Assembly (NCBI GenBank): GCA_030631725.1
Contig: DAOVKO010000026.1
Span: 1-14,210, forward strand
Length of the DNA stretch: 14,210 nt
Origin: Actinomycetes bacterium
GTDB lineage: Bacteria > Planctomycetota > Phycisphaerae > JAACET01
Direction: 5' to 3'
Shown: positions 1-5,943 of the stretch, in pieces
Layout: each line of letters starts with the position of its first letter
Numbering within the stretch: position 1 is the stretch's first letter
Program-made: the position numbers and the translations under genes
Notes under the pieces: generated by a model
What the model was told of the DNA's origin: nothing
What the model saw: the letters and a program-made list of their open reading frames with translations, nothing else
Database searches by the model: none

Positions 1-774
1 GAGCAGGGCCAGATCCCCATGCACCTGCCTTACATTGTGATTATCATTGATGAATTGGCCGACCTGATTATCACTGCCAGCAAGGAGGTGGAAAATTACA
101 TCATTCGCCTGGCCCAGAAGAGCCGGGCCGTCGGCATCCACCTGATCGTGGCGACTCAAAGGCCCAGCGTGAACGTAGTAACCGGCTTGATCAAGAGCAA
201 TCTGCCCTGCCGTATTTCCTTCCGCGTGGCCTCCAGGCAGGAGTCGCGAATCGTCCTCGACCATAACGGAGCCGAGACCCTTCTTGGCCGCGGTGACATG
301 CTCTTTCTCCAGCCCGGCACCGACCAGTTGATTCGCGCCCAGGGGGCCATGGTTGAAGACCACGAAATCAAACAGGTAATCGACTATATGCGCAAGCAGA
401 CCCAGGCCGACTTCAGTCCCGAACTGAGCCGACTGAGCTATACCGACGCGGACGGACAAACCATTCGCGACCCCTTGTTCGACAAAGCAGTGGAAATGGT
501 TCTGGCCAGCGAGCGGGCCAGCGTCTCACTGCTACAGCGCCGATTGGGCGTTCCCTTCGCCCGTGCAGGGCGGATCATCGAGATGATGGCCGAGTCCGGC
601 GTAGTAAGCCCCGACCGCGGCACCCAGGCCCGCGACATCCTCATTACCGCAGCCGAATGGCACCGGATTCAAGCCCAGACCGCCCGCGACACCGCTGACG
701 GTTTCGCTGATTTGCAGGACCAAGACGACGAAGGCGTCCCCGCCGCGATCGACGACCAGGACATCCGTGATTGA
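1..774 (+). CDS. ftsK: DNA translocase FtsK/SpoIIIE, C-terminal part (5' end outside window)
   Basis: FtsK is a hexameric, septum-anchored ATPase that pumps double-stranded DNA and clears the dimer-resolution site region at division. The reading frame is open from base 1, so the N-terminal membrane part and Walker A lie upstream; 257 residues are visible. The Walker B strand is clear (IVIIIDELADLI, about residues 12-23). It is followed by the family signature ATQRPSVNVVTGLIKSN and the block ending GAETLLGRGDML. After an acidic linker, about bases 469-640 encode the gamma winged helix (DPLFDKAVEMV...VSLLQRRLGVPFARAGRIIEMM), which in FtsK reads KOPS polarity sites and contacts XerD. The last 35 or so residues are an acidic, variable tail. 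The Met at base 19 is internal and not a start. sppA follows 105 bases downstream on the same strand. Identity is very secure; directional KOPS-guided function is inferred from the intact gamma domain. Confidence 0.97.
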   Translation, partial: EQGQIPMHLPYIVIIIDELADLIITASKEVENYIIRLAQKSRAVGIHLIVATQRPSVNVVTGLIKSNLPCRISFRVASRQESRIVLDHNGAETLLGRGDMLFLQPGTDQLIRAQGAMVEDHEIKQVIDYMRKQTQADFSPELSRLSYTDADGQTIRDPLFDKAVEMVLASERASVSLLQRRLGVPFARAGRIIEMMAESGVVSPDRGTQARDILITAAEWHRIQAQTARDTADGFADLQDQDDEGVPAAIDDQDIRD

Positions 775-792
775 TTTTTTTCTCGAACGCCC

Positions 793-808
793 CCGGGATA
801 CGTCCCGG
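793..808 (+). terminator. Short hairpin after ftsK, possible terminator
   Basis: CCGGGA (793-798) and TCCCGG (803-808) form a perfect 6-bp stem closed by a UACG tetraloop, 18 bases after the ftsK stop. The following CGAATTATTTTA is U-rich but not a clean U-run. It could be a weak terminator or a processing or stability hairpin between ftsK and sppA. Confidence 0.4.
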
Positions 809-879
809 CGAATTATTTTATCGCGAGTTTTACGAAGGTTTGTACTCAAGCCTCAAGCCTGTTTTGCAGGAGTCTAAAC

Positions 880-1980
880 ATGCCGGACAATCAAGACCAA
901 TTCAGTCCCCCGCCGCCGCCTCAACAGCCGTCGCCCGGCCCGCCCGATCTGGGCGCTCCCATGCCCCCACCGCCGCCGCCGCCTGTGAGCATGCCCGTTA
1001 TGCTCCCTTCGCCGCTGCCCAAGAAAACCCTCGTCAGTCGGATCAAAGACGCCTTGGTGCTGATTGTCTTCTTCGGCTCACTAGTGCTGAACCTGTTATT
1101 GATAATCGCTCTTGGCGCCCAAGGTCTGGATGCCGGAGTGCGGGAAACGCTTCTTCTCGACGGTGCCCGGGACCAGCAGATCGCCGTGATTGACGTAAAA
1201 GGAATGATCACAGACGAGTTGGCCGGGCAGCTTTGGCCGCAGTTCAAACGGGTTAGGGACAATAAAGACTACAGGGCCCTTCTGCTTTACGTCAATTCGC
1301 CCGGCGGAGGCGTCACCGCCTCCGACACCATCGCCCACTACGTCAACCAGATCAAAGCAGCCGACAAGCCGGTGGTAGTCTTCATGGGCTCCGTCGCTGC
1401 CAGCGGAGGATACTACGTCTCAGCCGGCGCGGATTACATCATGGCTGGCCCCACCACCACCACCGGCAGTATTGGCGTATTGGCAGTGATACCCAATATT
1501 CACGGCACATTGGAGAAAATAGGCGCTCACGTGACTGTAATCCGTTCGACCCCAGCCACTAGGAAGGCCCTGGGTTTACCCTTTGAACCCTGGGATTCCG
1601 TCAAACGCGAGTATTTCCAAAAGCGTATTGACCCCCTCCATAAGCGTTTTGTTGACGTGGTTCACAAAGGCCGGCAGGAGCACTTCCCTGATATTTCAGT
1701 TCTCCAAAAGCTCGCCGACGGCGCCGCCTTGACCGCCGCTCAGGCCAAGGCTGCCAAGCTCATCGATCAGGACGACGCCTACTTCGAGGATGCTATGGAC
1801 AAGGCCGCCGAACTGGCCAAGCTCGACAAACCCAAGGTCGTTCGTTTGAGTAAACCCCCCAGCTTGCGCGAAACCCTCACCGGCGCCGCCAAAGCCCAAA
1901 ATACTCTCATCAATATTGACGCTTCATTTCTCGACGACCTGACCACTCCTCGCCTGCTCTACCTCTGGCAAGGACAATAA
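880..1980 (+). CDS. sppA: Signal peptide peptidase SppA, S49 family, with proline-rich N-terminal leader
   Basis: This membrane-bound serine protease (366 aa) cuts leftover signal peptides and other membrane peptides. The start ATG has a good ribosome site (AGGAG, 7-8 bases upstream). Residues 1-47 are a cytoplasmic leader with two polyproline tracts (about 10-14 and 29-35). A basic patch (KKTLVSRIK) is followed by one transmembrane helix at about 58-79. The S49 domain follows. LLLYVNSPGGGVTAS (134-148) and the nucleophile motif GSVAASGGYY, with Ser175, are clear. Lys229 in TRKALGLPFEP aligns with the YKD lysine of half-length SppA proteins, giving a Ser175-Lys229 dyad spaced as in Bacillus SppA. 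It is therefore the short single-domain form rather than the about 600-residue Escherichia form. It lies 105 bases after ftsK and may be cotranscribed. The proline leader is unusual and may bind a partner; that is inference. Confidence 0.95.
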   Translation: MPDNQDQFSPPPPPQQPSPGPPDLGAPMPPPPPPPVSMPVMLPSPLPKKTLVSRIKDALVLIVFFGSLVLNLLLIIALGAQGLDAGVRETLLLDGARDQQIAVIDVKGMITDELAGQLWPQFKRVRDNKDYRALLLYVNSPGGGVTASDTIAHYVNQIKAADKPVVVFMGSVAASGGYYVSAGADYIMAGPTTTTGSIGVLAVIPNIHGTLEKIGAHVTVIRSTPATRKALGLPFEPWDSVKREYFQKRIDPLHKRFVDVVHKGRQEHFPDISVLQKLADGAALTAAQAKAAKLIDQDDAYFEDAMDKAAELAKLDKPKVVRLSKPPSLRETLTGAAKAQNTLINIDASFLDDLTTPRLLYLWQGQ

Positions 1981-2133
1981 AGAAATATCAAAAATCAAAG
2001 TGTAAAAATCAAAATGACATGTAAAAAAGTAAAAGTTTCTACTTTCCTTCTTTCGAGTTTTACAGCCGTTGTTTCTTCCCTTTTTGAATTTTGATTTGTA
2101 ATTTTCATATTTGCTTTTTGATATTTTATATTT
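1981..2133. repeat. AT-rich imperfect inverted repeat between convergent genes
   Basis: Bases 1983-2025 (AAATATCAAAAATCAAA...) are repeated in inverted orientation at about 2081-2130 (...TTTGCTTTTTGATATTT). The outermost 12 bases match perfectly, and the rest of the arms match in blocks of AAAA and ATCAAAA. The loop holds TTTCTACTTTCCTTCTTTCGAG. It fills the gap between sppA (+) and the pflX-like gene (-), and its base composition is far more AT-rich than either. It may be a dispersed intergenic repeat, and it could act as a two-way terminator because both strands end in T-rich arms. Confidence 0.6.
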
Positions 2134-2141
2134 TGTGTGTT

Positions 2142-3047
2142 CTACTTGTCTAGTCGCAGACCCAACTTCCGGGCATAGTTTTTTGCGGCGTTTATTTCCG
2201 CTCGACTTGGCAGCCGATCGATTTCGCTGAACTCACCAGCCCGGTAACACGGCCGATATTGACCCATCACGTTGACGAAAGTTTTGCCCGATATCTCCTT
2301 AGCCAGAAACTCCAGCACTTCTTCGCTGCCCGCCAGCCCGTTTGGCAGAACTAAGTGCCGGACCAATAGTCCGCGAGTTGCCAGGCCGTTTTCGATTTGC
2401 AAATCGCCCACCTGCCTGTGCATTTCTTTTAGTGCAGCTTTACAGACCTCGGGATAATCGCCGGCTCCGCAGAGTCGCTCGGCCACTCGCCCGTCGGCAA
2501 ATTTGAAATCCGGCATATATATATCCACTAGCCCCGCCAATCCCTTCAGCGTCCCAACAGACTCATATCCCCCGCAGTTATAGACTATTGGCACCTTCAG
2601 CCCGACCCGCCGGGCTATTCCCACGGCCTGGGCTATGCGCACCGCTACGTGGCTCGGCGTAACAAAGTTGACATTCTCGCAGCCGCGTTTTTGTAAATGC
2701 AGCATCAACTGAGCCATTTCCGCTGGCCTCGTCTCGGCTCCCTCGTTGGAATGGCTGATATCGAAGTTTTGGCAGAAGCTGCATCCCAGGTTACAGCCAG
2801 CCAGGAATATCGTCCCCGACCCGCCCGCGCCGACCAGGACCGATTCTTCGCCGAAGTGAGGCCCAGCCGAGGCCACCACCGCTTCACTCCCGATTCGGCA
2901 AAACCCCACCTCCCCCGCCAGGCGATTGACTCCGCAGTTGCGGGGACAGAGCTGGCAGGATTTTAGTAGCTCTTCGCTCAGCTCAAAAGTCTTGCTTTCG
3001 CCACTCATAAGTTCGATAGTATAGAGCCTGGCGACGGCATTCGACAA
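2142..3047 (-). CDS. PflX-type radical SAM Fe-S protein (COG1313)
   Basis: This 301-residue protein belongs to the radical SAM group related to pyruvate-formate-lyase activases. The N-terminal cysteine block C31xxC34xxxC38 (CQLCPRNCGVNR) plus Cys50 is the COG1313/PflX signature and may bind a second metal or cluster. The radical SAM cluster motif is C85NLGC89SFC92 (CX3CX2C). It is followed by the family blocks NFVTPSHV, VYNCGGYES, VDIYMPDFKFAD, DYPEVCKAALKEM and VRHLVLPNGLAGS. The substrate is unknown for the whole family; no glycyl-radical enzyme is encoded nearby. The frame opens with TTG at 3047, with no clear ribosome site. An in-frame ATG at 3008 would give 288 residues and keep every motif; the true start is undecided. 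Only 30 bases separate the TTG from the divergent methyltransferase gene. Assignment to family is secure; function is not. Confidence 0.9.
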   Translation of the reverse strand: MSNAVARLYTIELMSGESKTFELSEELLKSCQLCPRNCGVNRLAGEVGFCRIGSEAVVASAGPHFGEESVLVGAGGSGTIFLAGCNLGCSFCQNFDISHSNEGAETRPAEMAQLMLHLQKRGCENVNFVTPSHVAVRIAQAVGIARRVGLKVPIVYNCGGYESVGTLKGLAGLVDIYMPDFKFADGRVAERLCGAGDYPEVCKAALKEMHRQVGDLQIENGLATRGLLVRHLVLPNGLAGSEEVLEFLAKEISGKTFVNVMGQYRPCYRAGEFSEIDRLPSRAEINAAKNYARKLGLRLDK

Positions 3048-3077
3048 GAGTTTTCGCTATATTGAAAGGTCCACATT

Positions 3078-3638
3078 ATGAACTTTTTAGCAATTGCAAT
3101 ATTGTCAATTAATTTTTTTGGCTTCTTGTTTTTTGACTTCTTGATTGATTATATTTTCCCAAATGCAGACTGGAGAAAGCATTTCCTTAAATTGCCTGTT
3201 GTTCTTCAAAAACTATCCGTTTTTGTTTTTGTAGGACCACTATTCATTTCTCCACTGATCCCACAGAATAGATTCAATATGAGCGAGTATATTTCACTGC
3301 CGATAGGAATATTACTTTTTGTATTTGGAGGGATTACCGGAATTTTAGCTCTTTTTAAATTTGGGACTATTCCAGCTGTTAGAAAAAAATCTAACCTAAT
3401 AACGACAGGCATATATAGAGTTGTTCGACATCCAATTTACAGCGGAACTCTAATAGCCGTGTTGGGATGGACAATACTATTAAAATCAACAATATCAATT
3501 GTGTATTTCCCAATTCTTTTTCTATTGTACTATTTGCCGATTGCTGGTGAAGAAAGAAGGTTAGTCGAACAATATGGCGATGAATATATAGAGTATAAGA
3601 AAAAAGTGCCTAAACGCTTGATACCATTTGTAATCTAA
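3078..3638 (+). CDS. Isoprenylcysteine carboxyl methyltransferase-like membrane protein
   Basis: This 186-residue integral membrane protein resembles the ICMT/phospholipid-N-methyltransferase group. Hydrophobic segments lie at about 3-27, 43-61, 72-92 and 121-152. The C-terminal signature is complete: LITTGIYRVVRHPIYSGTL (SAM-binding region) and, after the last helices, EERRLVEQYGDEYIEYKKKVPKRLIP. Bacterial members probably methylate small or lipid substrates; the actual substrate is unknown, and protein isoprenylcysteine is unlikely in bacteria. GAAAGG lies 9 bases before the ATG. The codon choice is strikingly AT-rich (ATA, AAT, TTT, TTA common), unlike the GC-rich genes on both sides, which suggests recent transfer. 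The gene is flanked by the divergent pflX-like gene and by a hairpin at 3644-3682. Confidence 0.85.
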   Translation: MNFLAIAILSINFFGFLFFDFLIDYIFPNADWRKHFLKLPVVLQKLSVFVFVGPLFISPLIPQNRFNMSEYISLPIGILLFVFGGITGILALFKFGTIPAVRKKSNLITTGIYRVVRHPIYSGTLIAVLGWTILLKSTISIVYFPILFLLYYLPIAGEERRLVEQYGDEYIEYKKKVPKRLIPFVI

Positions 3639-3643
3639 GAGCG

Positions 3644-3682
3644 GGTAAAAGGACTATGGGGGCCGTTCAAGAGGCCTTTACC
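3644..3682 (+). terminator. Hairpin after the methyltransferase gene
   Basis: GGTAAA-A-GG (3644-3652) pairs with CC-TTTACC (3675-3682) with one bulged A, starting 6 bases after the TAA stop. A nested GGCC/GGCC pair can form inside. No U-run follows, so it is a weak terminator candidate or simply a 3' stabilising stem. Confidence 0.4.
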
Positions 3683-3695
3683 GACCAATTACGCC

Positions 3696-3723
3696 TTGAC
3701 ACCCATCCCCCCAAGCCTATGAT
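3696..3723 (+). promoter_or_regulatory. Sigma70-like promoter for the GIY-YIG gene
   Basis: A perfect TTGACA -35 box (3696-3701) is separated by 16 bases from TATGAT (3718-3723, five of six matches to TATAAT). Transcription would begin near 3730 and give a leader of about 158 bases before the ATG at 3888. This is the best promoter match in the window. Confidence 0.6.
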
Positions 3724-3729
3724 ATAAAG

Positions 3730-3887
3730 GTCAGTTCAGAAATCGGGTGGGTTGTGTTGTGCCCAAAGAAAATATACGCAGGCCCACGGATAGGCCGTCA
3801 AACCTGCCTCTCTCGGCAAGCGAGCCAGAGGATGGGCCTTATACGAAAATCGTCTGATCAGTAGTCCGAACCAGAAAGGAGACTATC
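3730..3887 (+). ncRNA. Long, foldable leader or independent small RNA upstream of the GIY-YIG gene
   Basis: About 158 bases lie between the predicted transcription start and the GIY-YIG ATG. The region can fold as a branched structure. The closing stem is AGGCCCA (3780-3786) with TGGGCCT (3833-3839). A small CGG/CCG hairpin lies at 3787-3797. A longer hairpin has CCTCT (3807-3811) with AGAGG (3827-3831), continued by CTCG (3812-3815) with CGAG (3821-3824) around the loop GCAAG. I do not recognise a known riboswitch class, 6S, SRP or tmRNA in it. No terminator U-run follows, so a 5' leader is more likely than a separate transcript. Folding was judged by eye only. Confidence 0.35.
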
Positions 3888-4211
3888 ATGCCCGCAGAAA
3901 CTTTCATGTGGCCTGGTGTGTCAGGGACAGAGTACAAGTATTGGATCTACAATATAGGTCAGTCCTTTCAGGATGATCCCGCCAACTATATCTTTGCCAA
4001 AGAGACTTCTCCTGGTAGCTGGACCCCGCTTTACATTGGTCAAACGGAAAGCTTAAAAGACAGACTCTGCGGCCATGACAAACTCGAGTGCGTAAAGCGA
4101 CACGGAGGCACCCATATTCATGCCCACAAGAATGCTGGCGGTGAGAACGTCCGCAAGGCAGAGGAAGCAGATCTGATAGCCAAATGGAATCCTTCATGTA
4201 ACAAGCAATGA
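3888..4211 (+). CDS. Small stand-alone GIY-YIG nuclease domain protein
   Basis: This 107-residue protein consists of little more than a GIY-YIG domain. The two signature strands are YWIYNIG (18-24, the GIY position) and PLYIGQTESLKDRL (47-60, the YIG position), with Arg59 as the expected catalytic arginine. A His-rich strand follows (THIHAH, 75-80), then REAEE-like VRKAEEADLI (88-97), in which Glu92 or Glu93 is the likely metal-binding acid. The protein ends WNPSCN, a usual GIY-YIG end. There is no DNA-binding or targeting domain, so its substrate cannot be told; some small GIY-YIG proteins may be inactive or act with partners. The ribosome site is strong (AAAGGAG, about 6 bases before ATG). 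It sits behind a strong promoter and folded leader, 168 bases before the HEPN gene. Domain assignment is secure; DNA cleavage is inference. Confidence 0.85.
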   Translation: MPAETFMWPGVSGTEYKYWIYNIGQSFQDDPANYIFAKETSPGSWTPLYIGQTESLKDRLCGHDKLECVKRHGGTHIHAHKNAGGENVRKAEEADLIAKWNPSCNKQ

Positions 4212-4293
4212 TTCACCGGTCTCGAAAAACGTAGGAGATCTCGATCCTGATAAAACTGTTTATGTCTATATCTTTTGACAGTATCGTAGAAAA

Positions 4294-4347
4294 CTAGCGA
4301 ACCAGCGGCCGCGCACGGGCCACGTACATGGGAAGTTTGCTCGCTAG
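4294..4347 (+). promoter_or_regulatory. Inverted repeat in the leader of the HEPN gene
   Basis: CTAGCGA (4294-4300) and TCGCTAG (4341-4347) are a perfect 7-bp inverted repeat enclosing 40 bases, which themselves contain a GGCC/GGCC pair (4307-4310, 4318-4321). The second arm ends 17 bases before the ribosome site of the HEPN gene. It could be an RNA stem controlling translation or a DNA operator. No convincing promoter is seen in the 168-base gap, so the HEPN gene may be read from the GIY-YIG promoter. Confidence 0.35.
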
Positions 4348-4379
4348 GTAACGTAGGAATGTTCAGAAAGGACGTAGCA

Positions 4380-5123
4380 ATGGCCAAAAAAAAGAAAGCT
4401 GCGAAGAAGAAAGCTAAGAAGAAGGCCAAAAAGAAGAAAGCGATTTTAGATGGAAGTTCTCCAACATTTCGCGCCCGCACGGTACTAGAGCACGCAAACT
4501 CATCTGTTGCACATTTCTTCAAAGCGTTCGAAACCGTTCGTAAAGATCGCGGGGGTTCCCACGGGCCTCCTAGAGATGAAGAACAAGACTTGATACGTTC
4601 AGCCTTGATATTCGCCGCTGCGGGCCTCGACTCAATCCTGAAGCAACTCGTTCGCCGAACGCTGCCATCCCTGGCCGCATCTGACCCCTCCGTTCAGAAA
4701 GGATTTGAGACATTCGTCCAACGCAAGCTCAGAGGAGAGAGCCAGAGTCCCGATAGCGTCCCAGGCCACAAGTTCTTGGCTGGTGTATTGATAGCATCAT
4801 CCCCGTATAACCGTCTTTTGGAGGATTATGTACTACATTTGACCGGCACTAGTCTCCAATCAGTCGATCAGCTCTTTAACACAGCGGAGGCGCTTGGTAT
4901 TGATTTACAGACTGTCAAGAACAATAAGGAAAAGCTTAGCACGATTTTCAAAATACGCAACCAAATCATACATGAACTCGACGTCCATTTTGGTGCGGGA
5001 CGTGGCCACCGGAAGCGTAACAGTCGTACACGTGAGTCACTCGAACAATACACTAGTCTTCTTCTCAAGCTTGCAGAGGAAATGATCGACAGCGTGGAAG
5101 TGAAACTAGGAATTAGTCCCTAA
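4380..5123 (+). CDS. HEPN-domain protein with lysine-rich N-terminal tail, putative RNase or toxin
   Basis: Residues 2-20 are almost only Lys and Ala, a histone-H1-like tail likely to bind nucleic acid. The remainder is alpha-helical. A helix at about 66-93 (EEQDLIRSALIFAAAGLDSILKQ) and the sequence FKIRNQIIHELD (190-201) match the HEPN superfamily. Arg193-Asn194 with His198 gives the RX4H motif that forms the metal-independent RNase site in many HEPN toxins and defence effectors, in the same group as RiboL-PSP-type HEPN proteins. The ATG at 4380 is preferred over the in-frame ATG at 4359, because AGAAAGGA stands 7 bases before it, while the earlier one has its purines directly adjacent. The protein is 247 aa. 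The neighbour upstream is the GIY-YIG protein. No nucleotidyltransferase (MNT-type antitoxin) lies beside it, so a classic HEPN-MNT pair is not seen. RNase activity is inferred from one motif. Confidence 0.7.
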   Translation: MAKKKKAAKKKAKKKAKKKKAILDGSSPTFRARTVLEHANSSVAHFFKAFETVRKDRGGSHGPPRDEEQDLIRSALIFAAAGLDSILKQLVRRTLPSLAASDPSVQKGFETFVQRKLRGESQSPDSVPGHKFLAGVLIASSPYNRLLEDYVLHLTGTSLQSVDQLFNTAEALGIDLQTVKNNKEKLSTIFKIRNQIIHELDVHFGAGRGHRKRNSRTRESLEQYTSLLLKLAEEMIDSVEVKLGISP

Positions 5124-5132
5124 TAATCCGCT

Positions 5133-5154
5133 GGCCTGGGAAGCTGCACAGGCC
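5133..5154 (+). terminator. Hairpin after the HEPN gene
   Basis: GGCCTG (5133-5138) and CAGGCC (5149-5154) form a perfect 6-bp stem 9 bases after the HEPN stop, with a 10-base loop. There is no U-run after it, so the role is uncertain. Confidence 0.35.
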
Positions 5155-5221
5155 CCGCCGTTGAGCTTGACGTGATGCAGAAGCCATCTAAGCAATAGTT
5201 CCCTATGAAAGGAGAAATAGA

Positions 5222-5749
5222 TTGAAGAAGGAAACAGACTGTTTTGTATTCACTGTGCTTGCTGTTGCACTCACGACTCTAGTGGCTGGTTGCGGCACAA
5301 TACGCACACACCGGCAGATACAGCAACCAGTTGAATCCGTCCTAACGACAGGCGTCGGAGGTACAATATTTCGACTTAACAAAGTCGGTGATTTGCCAAA
5401 TGCTTTTGGCGGGCGAGACATATGGGGCGGTAAAGTAGATAAGGGATTTGCACAAATGAAGTTGGCTAGTATTGACGGAGATATATTAACACTGGAAGTA
5501 TTGGACATAGATCGGCAGTCATCAGAAACGGTGATGGACCGCTATAAACCATTTCAGCAAGACACCACGGTGAACGTTGATGTGCAGACTTCAACTAGTA
5601 TTGGGGCGCAGGACTACCCAAAACCATATGAAATAAGGTTCGACACAAGAAAACAAAAAGACATAACTATTTCAGGGATTCGAGTGACATTCATAGAAGT
5701 CCAGCCATACAGCGTGCAATACAGACTCGAAGACGTCCAGTCAAAGTGA
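5222..5749 (+). CDS. Putative outer-membrane lipoprotein of unknown function
   Basis: The 175-residue precursor begins with a lipoprotein signal: basic MKKE, a hydrophobic core (8-20) and the lipobox LVAGC with Cys24 as the lipidated residue. Gly at +2 favours outer-membrane sorting. The mature part is beta-strand-like with no family I recognise; it has a glycine-rich stretch (TTGVGGTIFRLNKVGDLPNAFGGRDIWGGK) and alternating polar and hydrophobic strands to the end. The start is TTG, chosen because AAAGGAG lies 7 bases before it and because the lipobox sits at the normal distance. An upstream ATG at 5205 opens only a 6-codon frame whose TGA (5223-5225) overlaps this TTG. It lies 98 bases after the HEPN gene; no shared function is evident. 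Codon use is intermediate, less GC-rich than the housekeeping genes. Confidence 0.75.
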   Translation: MKKETDCFVFTVLAVALTTLVAGCGTIRTHRQIQQPVESVLTTGVGGTIFRLNKVGDLPNAFGGRDIWGGKVDKGFAQMKLASIDGDILTLEVLDIDRQSSETVMDRYKPFQQDTTVNVDVQTSTSIGAQDYPKPYEIRFDTRKQKDITISGIRVTFIEVQPYSVQYRLEDVQSK

Positions 5750-5892
5750 TAGCGAACAAGTTTAGCTCGGACGCAAGTTCCGCTGCGATCCAAAGTGGTG
5801 GGTAAGGTTTTCATTATCTGAGATTTTGGTCCATCTTCGCTAAAGATACGGTGGATCTACGGTCTGAGTTTGAGGAATGGATCCACGCTGGA

Positions 5893-5932
5893 GTTTATCC
5901 CGCACTTGATGCGGGGCAGAGATGACATAAGG
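5893..5932. repeat. CCCGC-ATT-type intergenic palindrome
   Basis: CCCGC (5899-5903) and GCGGG (5911-5915) form a 5-bp stem around ACTTGAT, followed by GGCAGAGATGACA. This wording (TCCCGCACTTGATGCGGGG then ATGACA) resembles a dispersed palindrome seen in many bacterial genomes. It sits just before the ribosome site of the YbjQ-family gene. The remainder of 5750-5892 shows no gene. Confidence 0.4.
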
Positions 5933-5943
5933 AAAGGAACGCC

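Noticed and set aside
771..1193. 140-codon frame overlapping the ftsK end and sppA start
   Set aside because: Out of frame with sppA, no ribosome site, and its sequence is the Arg/Ala/Ser-rich shadow of the proline leader.
2142..3047. AmmeMemoRadiSam-system radical SAM enzyme or pyruvate-formate-lyase activase
   Set aside because: The CQLCPRNCGVNR block and VTPSHV/DYPEVCKAAL motifs fit the PflX (COG1313) group better, and there is no AMMECR1, Memo or glycyl-radical enzyme gene nearby.
3850..3880. Hammerhead-ribozyme-like words (CTGATCAG followed by CCGAAC) before the GIY-YIG gene
   Set aside because: The core needs CUGAUGA and GAAA with three stems; here the core has CUGAUCA and no matching stems are visible.
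3639..3887. A possible tRNA (GTTCAAG words near 3665)
   Set aside because: No acceptor stem, anticodon arm or CCA can be fitted around the T-loop-like word.
4275..4302. TTGACA box upstream of the HEPN gene
   Set aside because: No -10-like sequence at 16-18 bases distance (CGAACC and neighbours), so not reported as a promoter.
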